This document shows positions 32,074 to 39,793 of a stretch of 39,793 bases of DNA, piece by piece. The notes beneath the pieces were generated by a model. That model saw nothing but the letters and a program-made list of their open reading frames with translations. It did not search any database and was not told the DNA's origin. Within the stretch, counting starts at the first letter, position 1, and the number at the start of each line of letters is the position of its first letter. This stretch comes from Rhodothermales bacterium (lineage in GTDB: Bacteria; Bacteroidota; Rhodothermia; Rhodothermales; ISCAR-4553), in assembly GCA_026984335.1 (NCBI GenBank), contig JALSSK010000407.1:1-39793 (forward strand). The letters run 5' to 3'. Position numbers and translations under genes: made by a program.

Positions 32074-33327
32074 TTAGAACCCAAACGCCAGTTGAAGGGC
32101 GAGACGGTTGTTGTCGATGTCCACCTCCTCATCGTTGATGAGGTATTCCAGCTTGAGCACGAACGAGGGTTCGAACCAGTAGTCGAGGCCGAGGGCCAGT
32201 TGCCGCCCGGCGTCCGTGAGGGTCTCGCTGCCGGCCTTGCCGTCGAAGAGCTGCGACCAGCGCACGACCGGCTGCCAGGGGCCGGTCCGATAGGCCAGCT
32301 GCACCCAGTAGCCGCTGCGCGCGAGCGTCTCGACGAGGCCTTCATTGAGCGCCCCCGTGGCGGAGGCGCCTTTGGCCGCGGCAAGCCCCTCGTGGTCCTC
32401 CTCCTCCAGAAGATCCTGCCACGTCCGAATGAACTCGCTGTGGAGGGTAAATGGGCCATGACGACCCTCGAGGTGTAACGCCAGGGCGCTGAAGTTGAGA
32501 TCGCCCGCGGCGTCGTAGGCGGCCGTCATGCCGGAGACGTTGGCCTCGAAATACGGAGAGATGCTGAAGCCGAGACGCCCGCCCACCATCTTGTTGTTGT
32601 TGTTGTCCGAGGTGTTGCTGCCGAAGGCAAGGCCGCCGGCGCCTCCACCGCTGAGGATGGCTGCTCCCTTCCCGGCGGCGGCGAGCGGTCCGCCTTCATC
32701 ATGCCCGCCGGCGCTTTCCTCCTCGTCCGGGGCGACGACCGGCCCCTGCGTCACGAACACTTCCGCCGTGACGGTCTGGAAATTCCCCAGGTCGAAGGCG
32801 CCGCGCAGTTGCACGCCGATGTCCGAGAGGATCGGCAACATGGGGTCCGTCGGGGCGGCCGCGGCGCCGTGCGAGCCGTAGACGGCCGGGACGCTCGGCA
32901 GCCGGTTGATCCAGGTCGGATGGAACCGCTCGGAGAAGTTGGCGAAGGGAAGCAGGAACTTCCCGGCCACCAGCGTAAAGTGATCGTTGAGCGAGACGTC
33001 GAGCTGGGCGTATTCCAGGTCGGTCGCCGTCACGCCTTCCTCGATCTCGAACTCGAACTCTCCCTCGAAGAGAAAGCGGTCGGAGATCTGGAAGAGCATG
33101 ATCGGGGCGAAGATGGTCGAGAAGTTGTTGGGGGTCTCGCCGTCGGCCAGGAGCACGTTGTAGCCGGCTCCGCCGTACCCGGTTAGCATGAACCCCTGGC
33201 GCGGGAAGAACCGGTCCGCGTCCGAGGGGCCGTCGGCCTCCTGTCCCGAGGCGGGAACGATGCCCGCCAGGGCAAACAGGACGAGCCCGATCCAGAAAGG
33301 GAGATGGTGTGGTAACGGTTGTTTCAT
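32074..33327 (-). CDS. Outer-membrane porin-like beta-barrel
   Basis: The 417-residue protein starts MKQPLPHH; the ORF-track extension overlaps the promoter. A signal peptide ends near PASGQ, then barrel strands with aromatic girdles (FMLTGYGGAGYNVLL, FLFEGEFEFEIEEG). It ends RLALQLAFGF, with a terminal Phe typical for BamA recognition. A His/Asp/Glu loop (EEESAGGHDEGG) may touch metal. It resembles phosphate-selective-porin-type barrels in build, but I cannot assign a substrate. It is first in the operon with the cytochrome and the cupredoxin, under TTAAG-box promoter 2. Confidence 0.8.
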   Translation of the reverse strand: MKQPLPHHLPFWIGLVLFALAGIVPASGQEADGPSDADRFFPRQGFMLTGYGGAGYNVLLADGETPNNFSTIFAPIMLFQISDRFLFEGEFEFEIEEGVTATDLEYAQLDVSLNDHFTLVAGKFLLPFANFSERFHPTWINRLPSVPAVYGSHGAAAAPTDPMLPILSDIGVQLRGAFDLGNFQTVTAEVFVTQGPVVAPDEEESAGGHDEGGPLAAAGKGAAILSGGGAGGLAFGSNTSDNNNNKMVGGRLGFSISPYFEANVSGMTAAYDAAGDLNFSALALHLEGRHGPFTLHSEFIRTWQDLLEEEDHEGLAAAKGASATGALNEGLVETLARSGYWVQLAYRTGPWQPVVRWSQLFDGKAGSETLTDAGRQLALGLDYWFEPSFVLKLEYLINDEEVDIDNNRLALQLAFGF

Positions 33328-33454
33328 GGCGTTCACCGGTTGTGGCTGGAAGGAACGCCGCGCAGATCGGCCGAGCCCCGGCCTCCACGCAACGTCGTCG
33401 AACGGAGATCGGGGAACGGACCTTGATTTGAAAAGAACCACTACGCAGCGGAGG

Positions 33455-33510
33455 CAAGGTGTCGTCGGGAACCTTAAAATCACCTTAAAGCAACCTGAAA
33501 TACTTTTCAG
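33455..33510 (-). promoter_or_regulatory. TTAAG-box promoter 2 (porin-cytochrome-cupredoxin unit)
   Basis: Minus strand: CTGAAA-N5-TTCAGG-N5-TTAAGG-N5-TTAAGG, 13 bp, CTTG. Box spacing is exactly 11 bp throughout and matches promoter 1 position for position. It lies about 130 bp upstream of the porin ATG, in the gap between copB and the porin gene. Confidence 0.75.
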
Positions 33511-33606
33511 GAAAAGGCGATTCGCAGGTTCTTCATCGGTCCCGGAAAACCTGAAGCGAAGGGGAAGGGAGAGCGTTTGACGCCGTTTACCGGGTGTTTC
33601 GCCTCT

Positions 33607-35718
<2,112 letters not shown>

Positions 35719-35806
35719 GTCGATGGGGGATGAGGGAGAAGGTGGGAAATGAGGCCTGCAGCCGGAGGATGCGCCTGCTCCCGGGGAGCGAAGAAGCCCG
35801 GTGCGC

Positions 35807-36100
35807 TCAACCTGCTCCGGCGGCGGATCGCGCCGAGAAAAAGTTGTAGAGCGGGACGAAGACCACACCGACGTAGATGCCGTAGAGGAAGGACTCCACG
35901 AGGCCGAGGAAGAAGCTTCCCCAACTCAGCCACGTGAAGCCCGGCAAGAGTTGCATCCAGGACTGATACATGGCCTGTCCCGGGATCAGCAGATCCCAGA
36001 TCACGCAAAGGATGAAGGAAAGGGCGAGAAAAGAGCCGAGGGCCAGCCCCACGGGTTTCCAGTGGAGACGGCTTCGGATCGGGGGCGTCATCGTTTCCAT
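35807..36100 (-). CDS. DUF5676-type small membrane protein
   Basis: The 97-residue protein starts METMTPP after a GGAGGAAA ribosome site. It has two long hydrophobic stretches: [22 protein letters not shown], then [29 protein letters not shown]. The pattern GLALG...PGF...WGSFF.G..E.F..G...G....LYN fits the DUF5676 family, whose members sit beside copper ATPases and other metal genes; their function is unknown. It precedes copB by 88 bp and is the first gene after TTAAG-box promoter 3. A strong hairpin lies in its leader. Confidence 0.75.
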   Translation of the reverse strand: METMTPPIRSRLHWKPVGLALGSFLALSFILCVIWDLLIPGQAMYQSWMQLLPGFTWLSWGSFFLGLVESFLYGIYVGVVFVPLYNFFSARSAAGAG

Positions 36101-36150
36101 GGCATTTCCTCCCGTATGATTGAGGGATGTGCGCAACCGGAACGACCGGA

Positions 36151-36229
36151 CCGTCACGGGGATCGGGGCCCGCACCCGCCACCCGACTCAGGAACGTGTG
36201 TGCGGGCCCCGCACCTACCGCCGTGACGG
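36151..36229 (-). other. Nested hairpin in the DUF5676-copB leader
   Basis: CCGTCACGG (36151-36159) pairs with CCGTGACGG (36221-36229), and within it CGGGGCCCGCAC (36164-36175) pairs over 12 bp with GTGCGGGCCCCG (36200-36211) around a 24-nt loop. It lies between the promoter and the ATG, so it will form in the 5' leader. No T-run follows, so control of RNA stability or translation is more likely than termination. Confidence 0.6.
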
Positions 36230-36249
36230 GCGACCCGTGTTCGCCCCCC

Positions 36250-36305
36250 TAAGATCGCCCATCGTTTCTTAAAAGAACCTTAAGCAAGGCTTAAAAAACC
36301 TTCAG
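36250..36305 (-). promoter_or_regulatory. TTAAG-box promoter 3 (DUF5676-copB unit)
   Basis: Minus strand: CTGAAG-N5-TTAAGC-N5-TTAAGG-N5-TTAAGA, 13 bp, CTTA. Spacing is identical to the other three sites. The predicted start of transcription lies near 36243, leaving a leader of about 140 nt that contains the nested hairpin. Confidence 0.75.
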
Positions 36306-36355
36306 AAAGCGAATGTGCGATGCTCGCTTCAGACGCGCGCTTCAGACGCGCCTGA

Positions 36356-37183
36356 TTACCGAACCTCGAAGGTCAGCGTCGCCCACTTCGACTCGTAGTC
36401 CGCCTCGCCGTCATCGACCCTGGCCATGTGGATGAGCTTCACGTACCACCGTCCGGCGGCTTCGAGGGGGATGCGCGCCACGCCCGTCTCATCCGTGCGC
36501 GTCCGGACGGCGACCCGGTGTTCGCCCGCCGCATCGTGGCCGTGATAGCCTTCATGGCTGGCCTCGACGTACTGGTTGGCGACGGGCCGGCCGTCAACGA
36601 GGACGAGGACCTCGAACGTGTCGCCGACGCCGAGGGCGTAGGGGTTGTTCACCGGCACGATCTCGGCGGGATAGCCGAGGCGATGCCCGTAGGCGCCGGT
36701 GCGCCGGTCGCCTACCTGAAGGACGGCCTTGACGTGTTTGGAATACCGCTCCCGCGCATCGAGGTCCAGTTCTCCGTCCCGTTTCCGCGCTGCGAGCACG
36801 TCGAGGACGCCGTCGTGCTCGAGGTATTCGTTGAAATCCTTGGCGGAGAGCGCGATCATGTTCGGAGCCGTCGAGACGCCGACCACGTAGGTGCCGGGGG
36901 CGTCCGTCTCGAGGTCGAGGAGCGTCAGCGTGCCTTGCTCGCGCCAGCGGGACGTGTCGGGGTGCGTCACCTCGTCGCCGGGCCCGACGACGCTCACGTC
37001 GGTCATGCGGCGACGCGCGATCGTGCCTTCGCTCTTGTCGAACGTGCCGTTGACCAGCGCAATCGTGACGCTCGAGTGGGGCTTGAGAAAATAGGTGTCC
37101 AGTTTGATGAAGAGGGTGTGGGCGTTCAGGAGGCCGGCGAAAAGGAGGAAGGCCACGCCCGTCAGGAGGGCTTTCTTTTTCAT
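36356..37183 (-). CDS. DUF4198-family exported protein
   Basis: The 275-residue protein starts MKKKALLTG after removal of 28 track codons that lie in the terminator region. It has a signal peptide (ending LLNAH; the mature end would start His-Thr) and the DUF4198 layout. A beta-rich first half includes LFIKLDTYFLKPHSSVTIALVNGTF, and a C-terminal half includes GDTFEVLVLVDGRPVANQYVEA and a Cna/transthyretin-like turn (TRTDETGVARIPL). His residues cluster in SHEGYHGHDAAGEH. DUF4198 proteins are periplasmic and often lie with Ni/Co or Cu transport genes; a metal-binding role fits. It is expressed from promoter 4 through a structured leader with a terminator. No Shine-Dalgarno is visible. Confidence 0.82.
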   Translation of the reverse strand: MKKKALLTGVAFLLFAGLLNAHTLFIKLDTYFLKPHSSVTIALVNGTFDKSEGTIARRRMTDVSVVGPGDEVTHPDTSRWREQGTLTLLDLETDAPGTYVVGVSTAPNMIALSAKDFNEYLEHDGVLDVLAARKRDGELDLDARERYSKHVKAVLQVGDRRTGAYGHRLGYPAEIVPVNNPYALGVGDTFEVLVLVDGRPVANQYVEASHEGYHGHDAAGEHRVAVRTRTDETGVARIPLEAAGRWYVKLIHMARVDDGEADYESKWATLTFEVR

Positions 37184-37243
37184 AGGATCGTGGGGTTGGG
37201 GATCACGAAGAAAGAGGACGATGCAGGGTACGACGCTTTGAAT

Positions 37244-37288
37244 AAAAAAACGACAGCCGGGTCGCATCGTCTGCAGACCCGGCTGTCG
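37244..37288 (-). terminator. Intrinsic terminator inside the DUF4198 leader
   Basis: CGACAGCCGGGTC (37251-37263) and GACCCGGCTGTCG (37276-37288) form a perfect 13-bp stem with a 12-nt loop. In the minus-strand transcript seven U follow, then AUU. It lies about 60 nt before the DUF4198 ATG and downstream of promoter 4, so it must be read through for that gene to be expressed. Confidence 0.92.
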
Positions 37289-37299
37289 CTAGCCACACA

Positions 37300-37424
37300 T
37301 GTTCGGACGGTTTTGCTGCGTTTCCCTCGTCGCGCCTCTCCTTGATGAGCGGGCGAGGAGGGGAGTGGTTCCAGGTGGGTCTTCCGGTGAGTGGTTGCAA
37401 GCCTGCCGCCTGGCCGTCCGAACA
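37300..37424 (-). ncRNA. Structured 5' leader of DUF4198 mRNA, candidate riboswitch or attenuator
   Basis: In the minus-strand RNA TGTTCGGACGG at the 5' end pairs over 11 bp without mismatch with CCGTCCGAACA at the 3' end, closing a 103-nt interior. Inside, CCAGG/CCTGG and an imperfect CCCTCCTCG/CGACGAGGG arm are possible helices, giving a multi-branch form. The 5' arm begins 5 nt after the CTTG element of promoter 4, so it is near or at +1, and the 3' arm ends 12 nt before the terminator stem. Aptamer-like domain plus terminator is the usual riboswitch plan. I see no match to known classes; cobalamin, SAM and NiCo consensus sequences were looked for by eye. Confidence 0.5.
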
Positions 37425-37428
37425 CCCG

Positions 37429-37484
37429 CAAGAAAGGAAGGAGAACCTGAAGACTTCCTTAAAAACTCCTTAAATTTTCTTAAG
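37429..37484 (-). promoter_or_regulatory. TTAAG-box promoter 4 (DUF4198 unit)
   Basis: Minus strand: CTTAAG-N5-TTAAGG-N5-TTAAGG-N5-TTCAGG, 13 bp, CTTG. It fits the 11-bp grid of the other three sites, with the outermost box CTTAAG in place of CTGAAR. It lies just downstream of the DUF2231-fusion stop codon and drives transcription into the structured leader. Confidence 0.75.
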
Positions 37485-37522
37485 GTGTTCGAGCGAGGGC
37501 CGCCTTTTTGGCACGGGTGCGA

Positions 37523-38791
37523 TCATCGCAGGGATTGGATGACGATGAGCCGGAGGAGCACGGTTCCGGAGCCCTCGAGCCGGAGCCCGACGGGGCCGGG
37601 CGCGGGAGCGTCGCTGTGCCCGTGGACGACGAGCTTGCCGTTGACGTAGCCGCGAAAGTGGGTTCCGTCGGCGACGACGCGCAGGGTGAACCAGCCGGCG
37701 CCGGCCTGTTCTTCCTCGTCGAAGATCTCGGTGACGCCGTCGCGCACCCGTCCCTGGCGCATCTTCCCGTCTTCGAGACCGAGGAAGTTGTAGTTCTGCG
37801 CGTCGCGCACGTGGTGGACGACGCGGACGGAGCCGTCGAACCGGTCGAGGTTGAGCGTCACGTCGCCCTGAATGCTTGCCAGCGAATCGCCGGTCACGAA
37901 GAGGACGGGGCCGCCTTCGAGGCGCAGGGCCAGTTGCCCGTCCTGTTCCTCCACGTTCAGGTCCTCGGGACTGCCTTCGAAGAAACGGAACCGTTCGGTG
38001 AGCGCGCGTTGCGCACCCGCGCCGGGCTCCCAGCTCCACGAGCCGTCTTCGGTCGTGACGGGATGCATGACCATGGCGGCCGCGTCGTGTTCTTCGCCGG
38101 GGGCGTGCTCGTGGTCCGCCTCTTCGGCCGCGTCGTGTTCTTCGCCGGGAGCGTGCTCGTGGTCCGCCTCTTCGGCTTCTTCGTGCTCTTCGCCGGGAGC
38201 GTGCTCGTGGTCCGCCTCTTCGGCTTCTTCGTGCTCTTCGCCGGGAGCGTGCTCGTGGTCCGCCTCTTCGGCTTCTTCGTGCTCGGCGTTGGGATTATAC
38301 GGCTCGAGCCCTTCCTGAGGGACGGCCTGCACTCCGAGTCCGTATTGGAAGACCATCTGCGCGCCACGGTCCCCGGTCTGGAAAAGCAGGAAAATGCCTC
38401 CGGCTCCGATCACGACGGCGAGGAGGTTCAGGACTTTCCCGGCCGGCAGGCGCTCTTTGTGATCGAACCAGAGCATGGCCAGGCGAGCGAGGGCGAAGAG
38501 CCCGTAGAACCATACGGTCCGCTCGGCCCAGTCGGCATGGTCGGTGAGGAGCGTTTGAGCGGCGGCGGGCGCCAGGACGGCGTCGGCGGCGGCGCGGCCC
38601 GTGAAGAACGCCGCGAGCGCGGCAACGGCTCCGAGCGTGAACAGCGCGACGGCGACGGCGCGGATCTCCGACCGCTTCGCGGGCACGACCAGCGCGACGA
38701 CGTCGAACAGCACGGCGATGGTGAGCAACGCTATCGGGAAATGGATGAGGAGCGGGTGAATGCTTGGCGCCCATTCGGGAAGAGAAAACAT
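37523..38791 (-). CDS. Membrane DUF2231-like domain fused to His/Glu repeats and a jelly-roll domain
   Basis: The 422-residue protein starts MFSLPEWAPSIHPLLIHFPIAL, the typical DUF2231 opening. Four TM segments (to about residue 160) contain conserved His and end with FLLFQTGDRG. Residues 170-240 are four copies of a 16-residue repeat, EHEEAEEADHEHAPGE and variants. The C-terminal 180 residues form a beta-sandwich like LamG/DUF1080 (LALRLEGGPVLFV, NYNFLGLEDGKMRQG, FRGYVNGKLVVHGH). The His/Glu repeat should bind several metal ions; membrane DUF2231 proteins are linked to redox or haem-containing complexes. The combination is new to me. It is downstream of copG (115 bp) and upstream of DUF4198. 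Confidence 0.75.
   Translation of the reverse strand: MFSLPEWAPSIHPLLIHFPIALLTIAVLFDVVALVVPAKRSEIRAVAVALFTLGAVAALAAFFTGRAAADAVLAPAAAQTLLTDHADWAERTVWFYGLFALARLAMLWFDHKERLPAGKVLNLLAVVIGAGGIFLLFQTGDRGAQMVFQYGLGVQAVPQEGLEPYNPNAEHEEAEEADHEHAPGEEHEEAEEADHEHAPGEEHEEAEEADHEHAPGEEHDAAEEADHEHAPGEEHDAAAMVMHPVTTEDGSWSWEPGAGAQRALTERFRFFEGSPEDLNVEEQDGQLALRLEGGPVLFVTGDSLASIQGDVTLNLDRFDGSVRVVHHVRDAQNYNFLGLEDGKMRQGRVRDGVTEIFDEEEQAGAGWFTLRVVADGTHFRGYVNGKLVVHGHSDAPAPGPVGLRLEGSGTVLLRLIVIQSLR
38078..38284 (-). repeat. 48-bp in-frame tandem repeat, 4.3 copies
   Basis: Units start at 38078, 38126, 38174 and 38222, with a partial copy at 38270-38284. Units 3 and 4 are identical, and units 1 and 2 differ from them by a few bases in the GGCCGCGTCGTG versus GGCTTCTTCGTG block. 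Each encodes 16 residues (AEEADHEHAPGEEHxx in rotation). Near-identity at the DNA level points to recent expansion by slippage or recombination. Confidence 0.95.
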
Positions 38792-38906
38792 AGCGGTGGC
38801 TTGTAAGAGGTAAATGGAAGAGGGTGGGGGAAGCGGCGGAGCCCCGGGTGAGAGCCGAAACGGAAGATTTCCGTGGGACGCTCCCGGAGAAGGCCGCCCC
38901 AAGCGA

Positions 38907-39365
38907 TTAACGCTTTGCGTAGACCGTCTGCCGGCCTTTGCGGTCGAAGGCGACGACGTCGTACGGTTGCGGTCGCCTGCCTTCCATGCCCGGCGACCCG
39001 ACGGGCATGCCCGGAACGGCGAGGCCGGTCACGTCGGGCTTCTCGGAGAGCATGCGCCGGATGACGTCGGCGGGGACGTGCCCTTCGACGACGTACCCGC
39101 CCACGACGGCCGTATGGCACGACCCCAGGCGCGCCGGCACGCCGAAGCGGGTCTTCATGGGCGAGACGTCCGGCATGTCGACCGTTTTCACGGGGAAGCC
39201 GTTCTTTCGAAGATGCTCCGTCCATTGCTCACAACAGCCACAGGTGGGGCTTTTGTAGACGGTTACGGTGGGAAGGCCGGCGTCCGAGGGGGTGCAGCCG
39301 ACGAAGAGCGCCGACGTAAGAAGCGCCAGCGCCGTCAGGATGAAGAAGGGTCGTAATCGGTGCAT
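38907..39365 (-). CDS. copG: CopG-type DUF411 copper-resistance lipoprotein
   Basis: The 152-residue protein has a lipobox (LFVGC, Cys24). A thioredoxin-like DUF411 domain opens with TVYKSPTCGCCEQW (Cys42, Cys44, Cys45), and MPDVSPMKTRFGVPARLGSCHTAVVGGYVVEGHVP is the family core with a fourth Cys before His (split here only for description). The Pseudomonas CopG structure of this family shows a Cys-bridged tetranuclear copper cluster; the same Cys and His residues seem present. The protein should be periplasmic and may cycle Cu(I)/Cu(II). It lies 17 bp after the SHOCT gene and upstream of the DUF2231 fusion, probably in one transcript. Confidence 0.88.
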   Translation of the reverse strand: MHRLRPFFILTALALLTSALFVGCTPSDAGLPTVTVYKSPTCGCCEQWTEHLRKNGFPVKTVDMPDVSPMKTRFGVPARLGSCHTAVVGGYVVEGHVPADVIRRMLSEKPDVTGLAVPGMPVGSPGMEGRRPQPYDVVAFDRKGRQTVYAKR

Positions 39366-39382
39366 ATTCGTTCAGGAGCGTG

Positions 39383-39616
39383 TCATTGGTCTCGTTCGAG
39401 GCGCGCCTTACGCTCCTCGTATTCTTCCGTGGATATTTCCCCGGCGGCATAGCGCCGCTTGAGGATCTCCAGCGGGGATTCCTTGCGGGAATTCGGGGGA
39501 GGACCGGGGGGCGGCGGCGTCTGATTTCTCCAGAGGAGAGACACCAGAATGATGATGACGAGAATCCAGAAGATCCACCAGCCCCAGTGCATGCCCCACA
39601 TCCATCCGTCGTACAT
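39383..39616 (-). CDS. Small SHOCT-domain membrane protein
   Basis: The 77-residue protein starts MYDGWMWGMHWGWW after a GGAGAAAATC ribosome site. It has one TM segment (IFWILVIIILVSLLW), a Pro-rich linker and a C-terminal SHOCT motif (PLEILKRRYAAGEISTEEYEERK). SHOCT proteins of this form are common next to copper genes. The Trp/Met/His-rich N-terminus could bind metal on the periplasmic side. SHOCT motifs are thought to mediate oligomerisation; no catalytic role is known. Confidence 0.88.
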   Translation of the reverse strand: MYDGWMWGMHWGWWIFWILVIIILVSLLWRNQTPPPPGPPPNSRKESPLEILKRRYAAGEISTEEYEERKARLERDQ

Positions 39617-39695
39617 GATTTTCTCCGCATTCGTGCGCGCATGCCCGGGAATGACCCCGGGCGTGCGCGCGATGTTGTGGCTGTCACGGTGAAAC

Positions 39696-39793
39696 CTATT
39701 GCCGGTTCATTCCAGCTTTTTTCTTGCTCTTCATGCCGCCGTGCTTCATGCCGCCCTGCATCATGCCGCCGCCCATCATGCCGCCGCCCATCA
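39696..39793 (-). CDS. Met/Gly-rich protein, C-terminal fragment (cut by window edge)
   Basis: On the minus strand the frame closing with TAG at 39696-39698 reads MGGGMMGGGMMQGGMKHGG followed by MKSKKKAGMNRQ. The MGGGM repeats are typical of Met-rich tails of copper-binding proteins (CopA oxidases, CopC/CopK-like or small secreted proteins). It is too short for the ORF track. It lies just upstream of the SHOCT gene in the same direction. The family cannot be named without the rest of the gene. Confidence 0.65.
   Translation of the reverse strand, partial: MGGGMMGGGMMQGGMKHGGMKSKKKAGMNRQ

Noticed and set aside
37300-37424. Cobalamin riboswitch
   Set aside because: CCGGAAGACC in the minus-strand leader looks like part of a B12 box, but it is in the 5' third rather than the 3' end, and the GCCACTG and GGTGNAA elements are missing.
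37300-37424. Integron attC site (long imperfect palindrome of about 125 bp)
   Set aside because: The end sequences GTTCGGA and TCCGAAC do not fit GTTRRRY and RYYYAAC, and no integrase or cassette array is present.
38078-38284. CRISPR array
   Set aside because: The 48-bp repeats are contiguous with no spacers and are in frame within a protein gene.

Overview
The window is about 39.8 kb of GC-rich Gram-negative DNA, densely packed and almost wholly given over to metal and stress homeostasis. There is no rRNA or other taxonomic marker. Many genes lack a Shine-Dalgarno sequence, several promoters carry a TTG-type -10/-7 element instead of TATAAT, and outer-membrane lipoproteins and barrels are frequent. 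My best guess is a Rhodothermota/Bacteroidota-type bacterium (Rhodothermaceae-like); Gemmatimonadota is the main alternative. I see no transposase, integrase, tRNA, CRISPR array or phage gene.

Left part (1-12.3 kb, + strand). The end of a thioredoxin-like gene is followed by a tightly coupled operon: secreted HMA protein, outer-membrane barrel, six-bladed NHL lipoprotein and MerR regulator. Next come a small Cys-containing secreted protein and a complete tripartite HME-RND efflux pump (outer-membrane lipoprotein, adaptor, permease). A strong intrinsic terminator separates the pump from a PII-like protein of the kind found beside metal pumps. A P1B ATPase with unusual metal-site motifs (APC, HELSEF) closes the region.

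Middle part (12.3-30 kb). A GH130 lipoprotein lies divergent to an arsR-aquaporin-metallophosphoesterase operon. A thioredoxin-like protein converges on it. A carboxymuconolactone-decarboxylase-like protein, a NarL-type regulator and ChrA then form an operon with overlapping stop/start codons. Stress and ion genes follow: tandem UspA, M50/CBS protease, ferritin-VIT iron exporter (MbfA type), MarC protein, APC permease, P3A proton ATPase and a large multi-PAS/GAF histidine kinase with no adjacent partner regulator.

Right part (30-39.8 kb, all - strand). This is a copper island: PII plus YHS; porin, dihaem cytochrome c and azurin-like cupredoxin; DUF5676 plus CopB; DUF4198; a DUF2231/His-repeat/jelly-roll fusion; CopG (DUF411); a SHOCT protein; and a Met-rich protein cut by the window edge.

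Main discovery. Four transcription units of the copper island (PII-YHS, porin-cytochrome-cupredoxin, DUF5676-copB, DUF4198) share one promoter architecture. Each has four 6-bp boxes (CTKAAR, then three TTMAGR-like boxes) at exactly 11-bp spacing, then exactly 13 bp, then CTTR. This looks like binding by an OmpR/PhoB-type activator and defines a small regulon whose regulator is not in the window. The DUF4198 unit adds a 125-nt leader closed by a perfect 11-bp helix and followed by a textbook terminator ahead of the start codon, a layout like that of a riboswitch or attenuator. The DUF5676-copB leader contains another strong hairpin.
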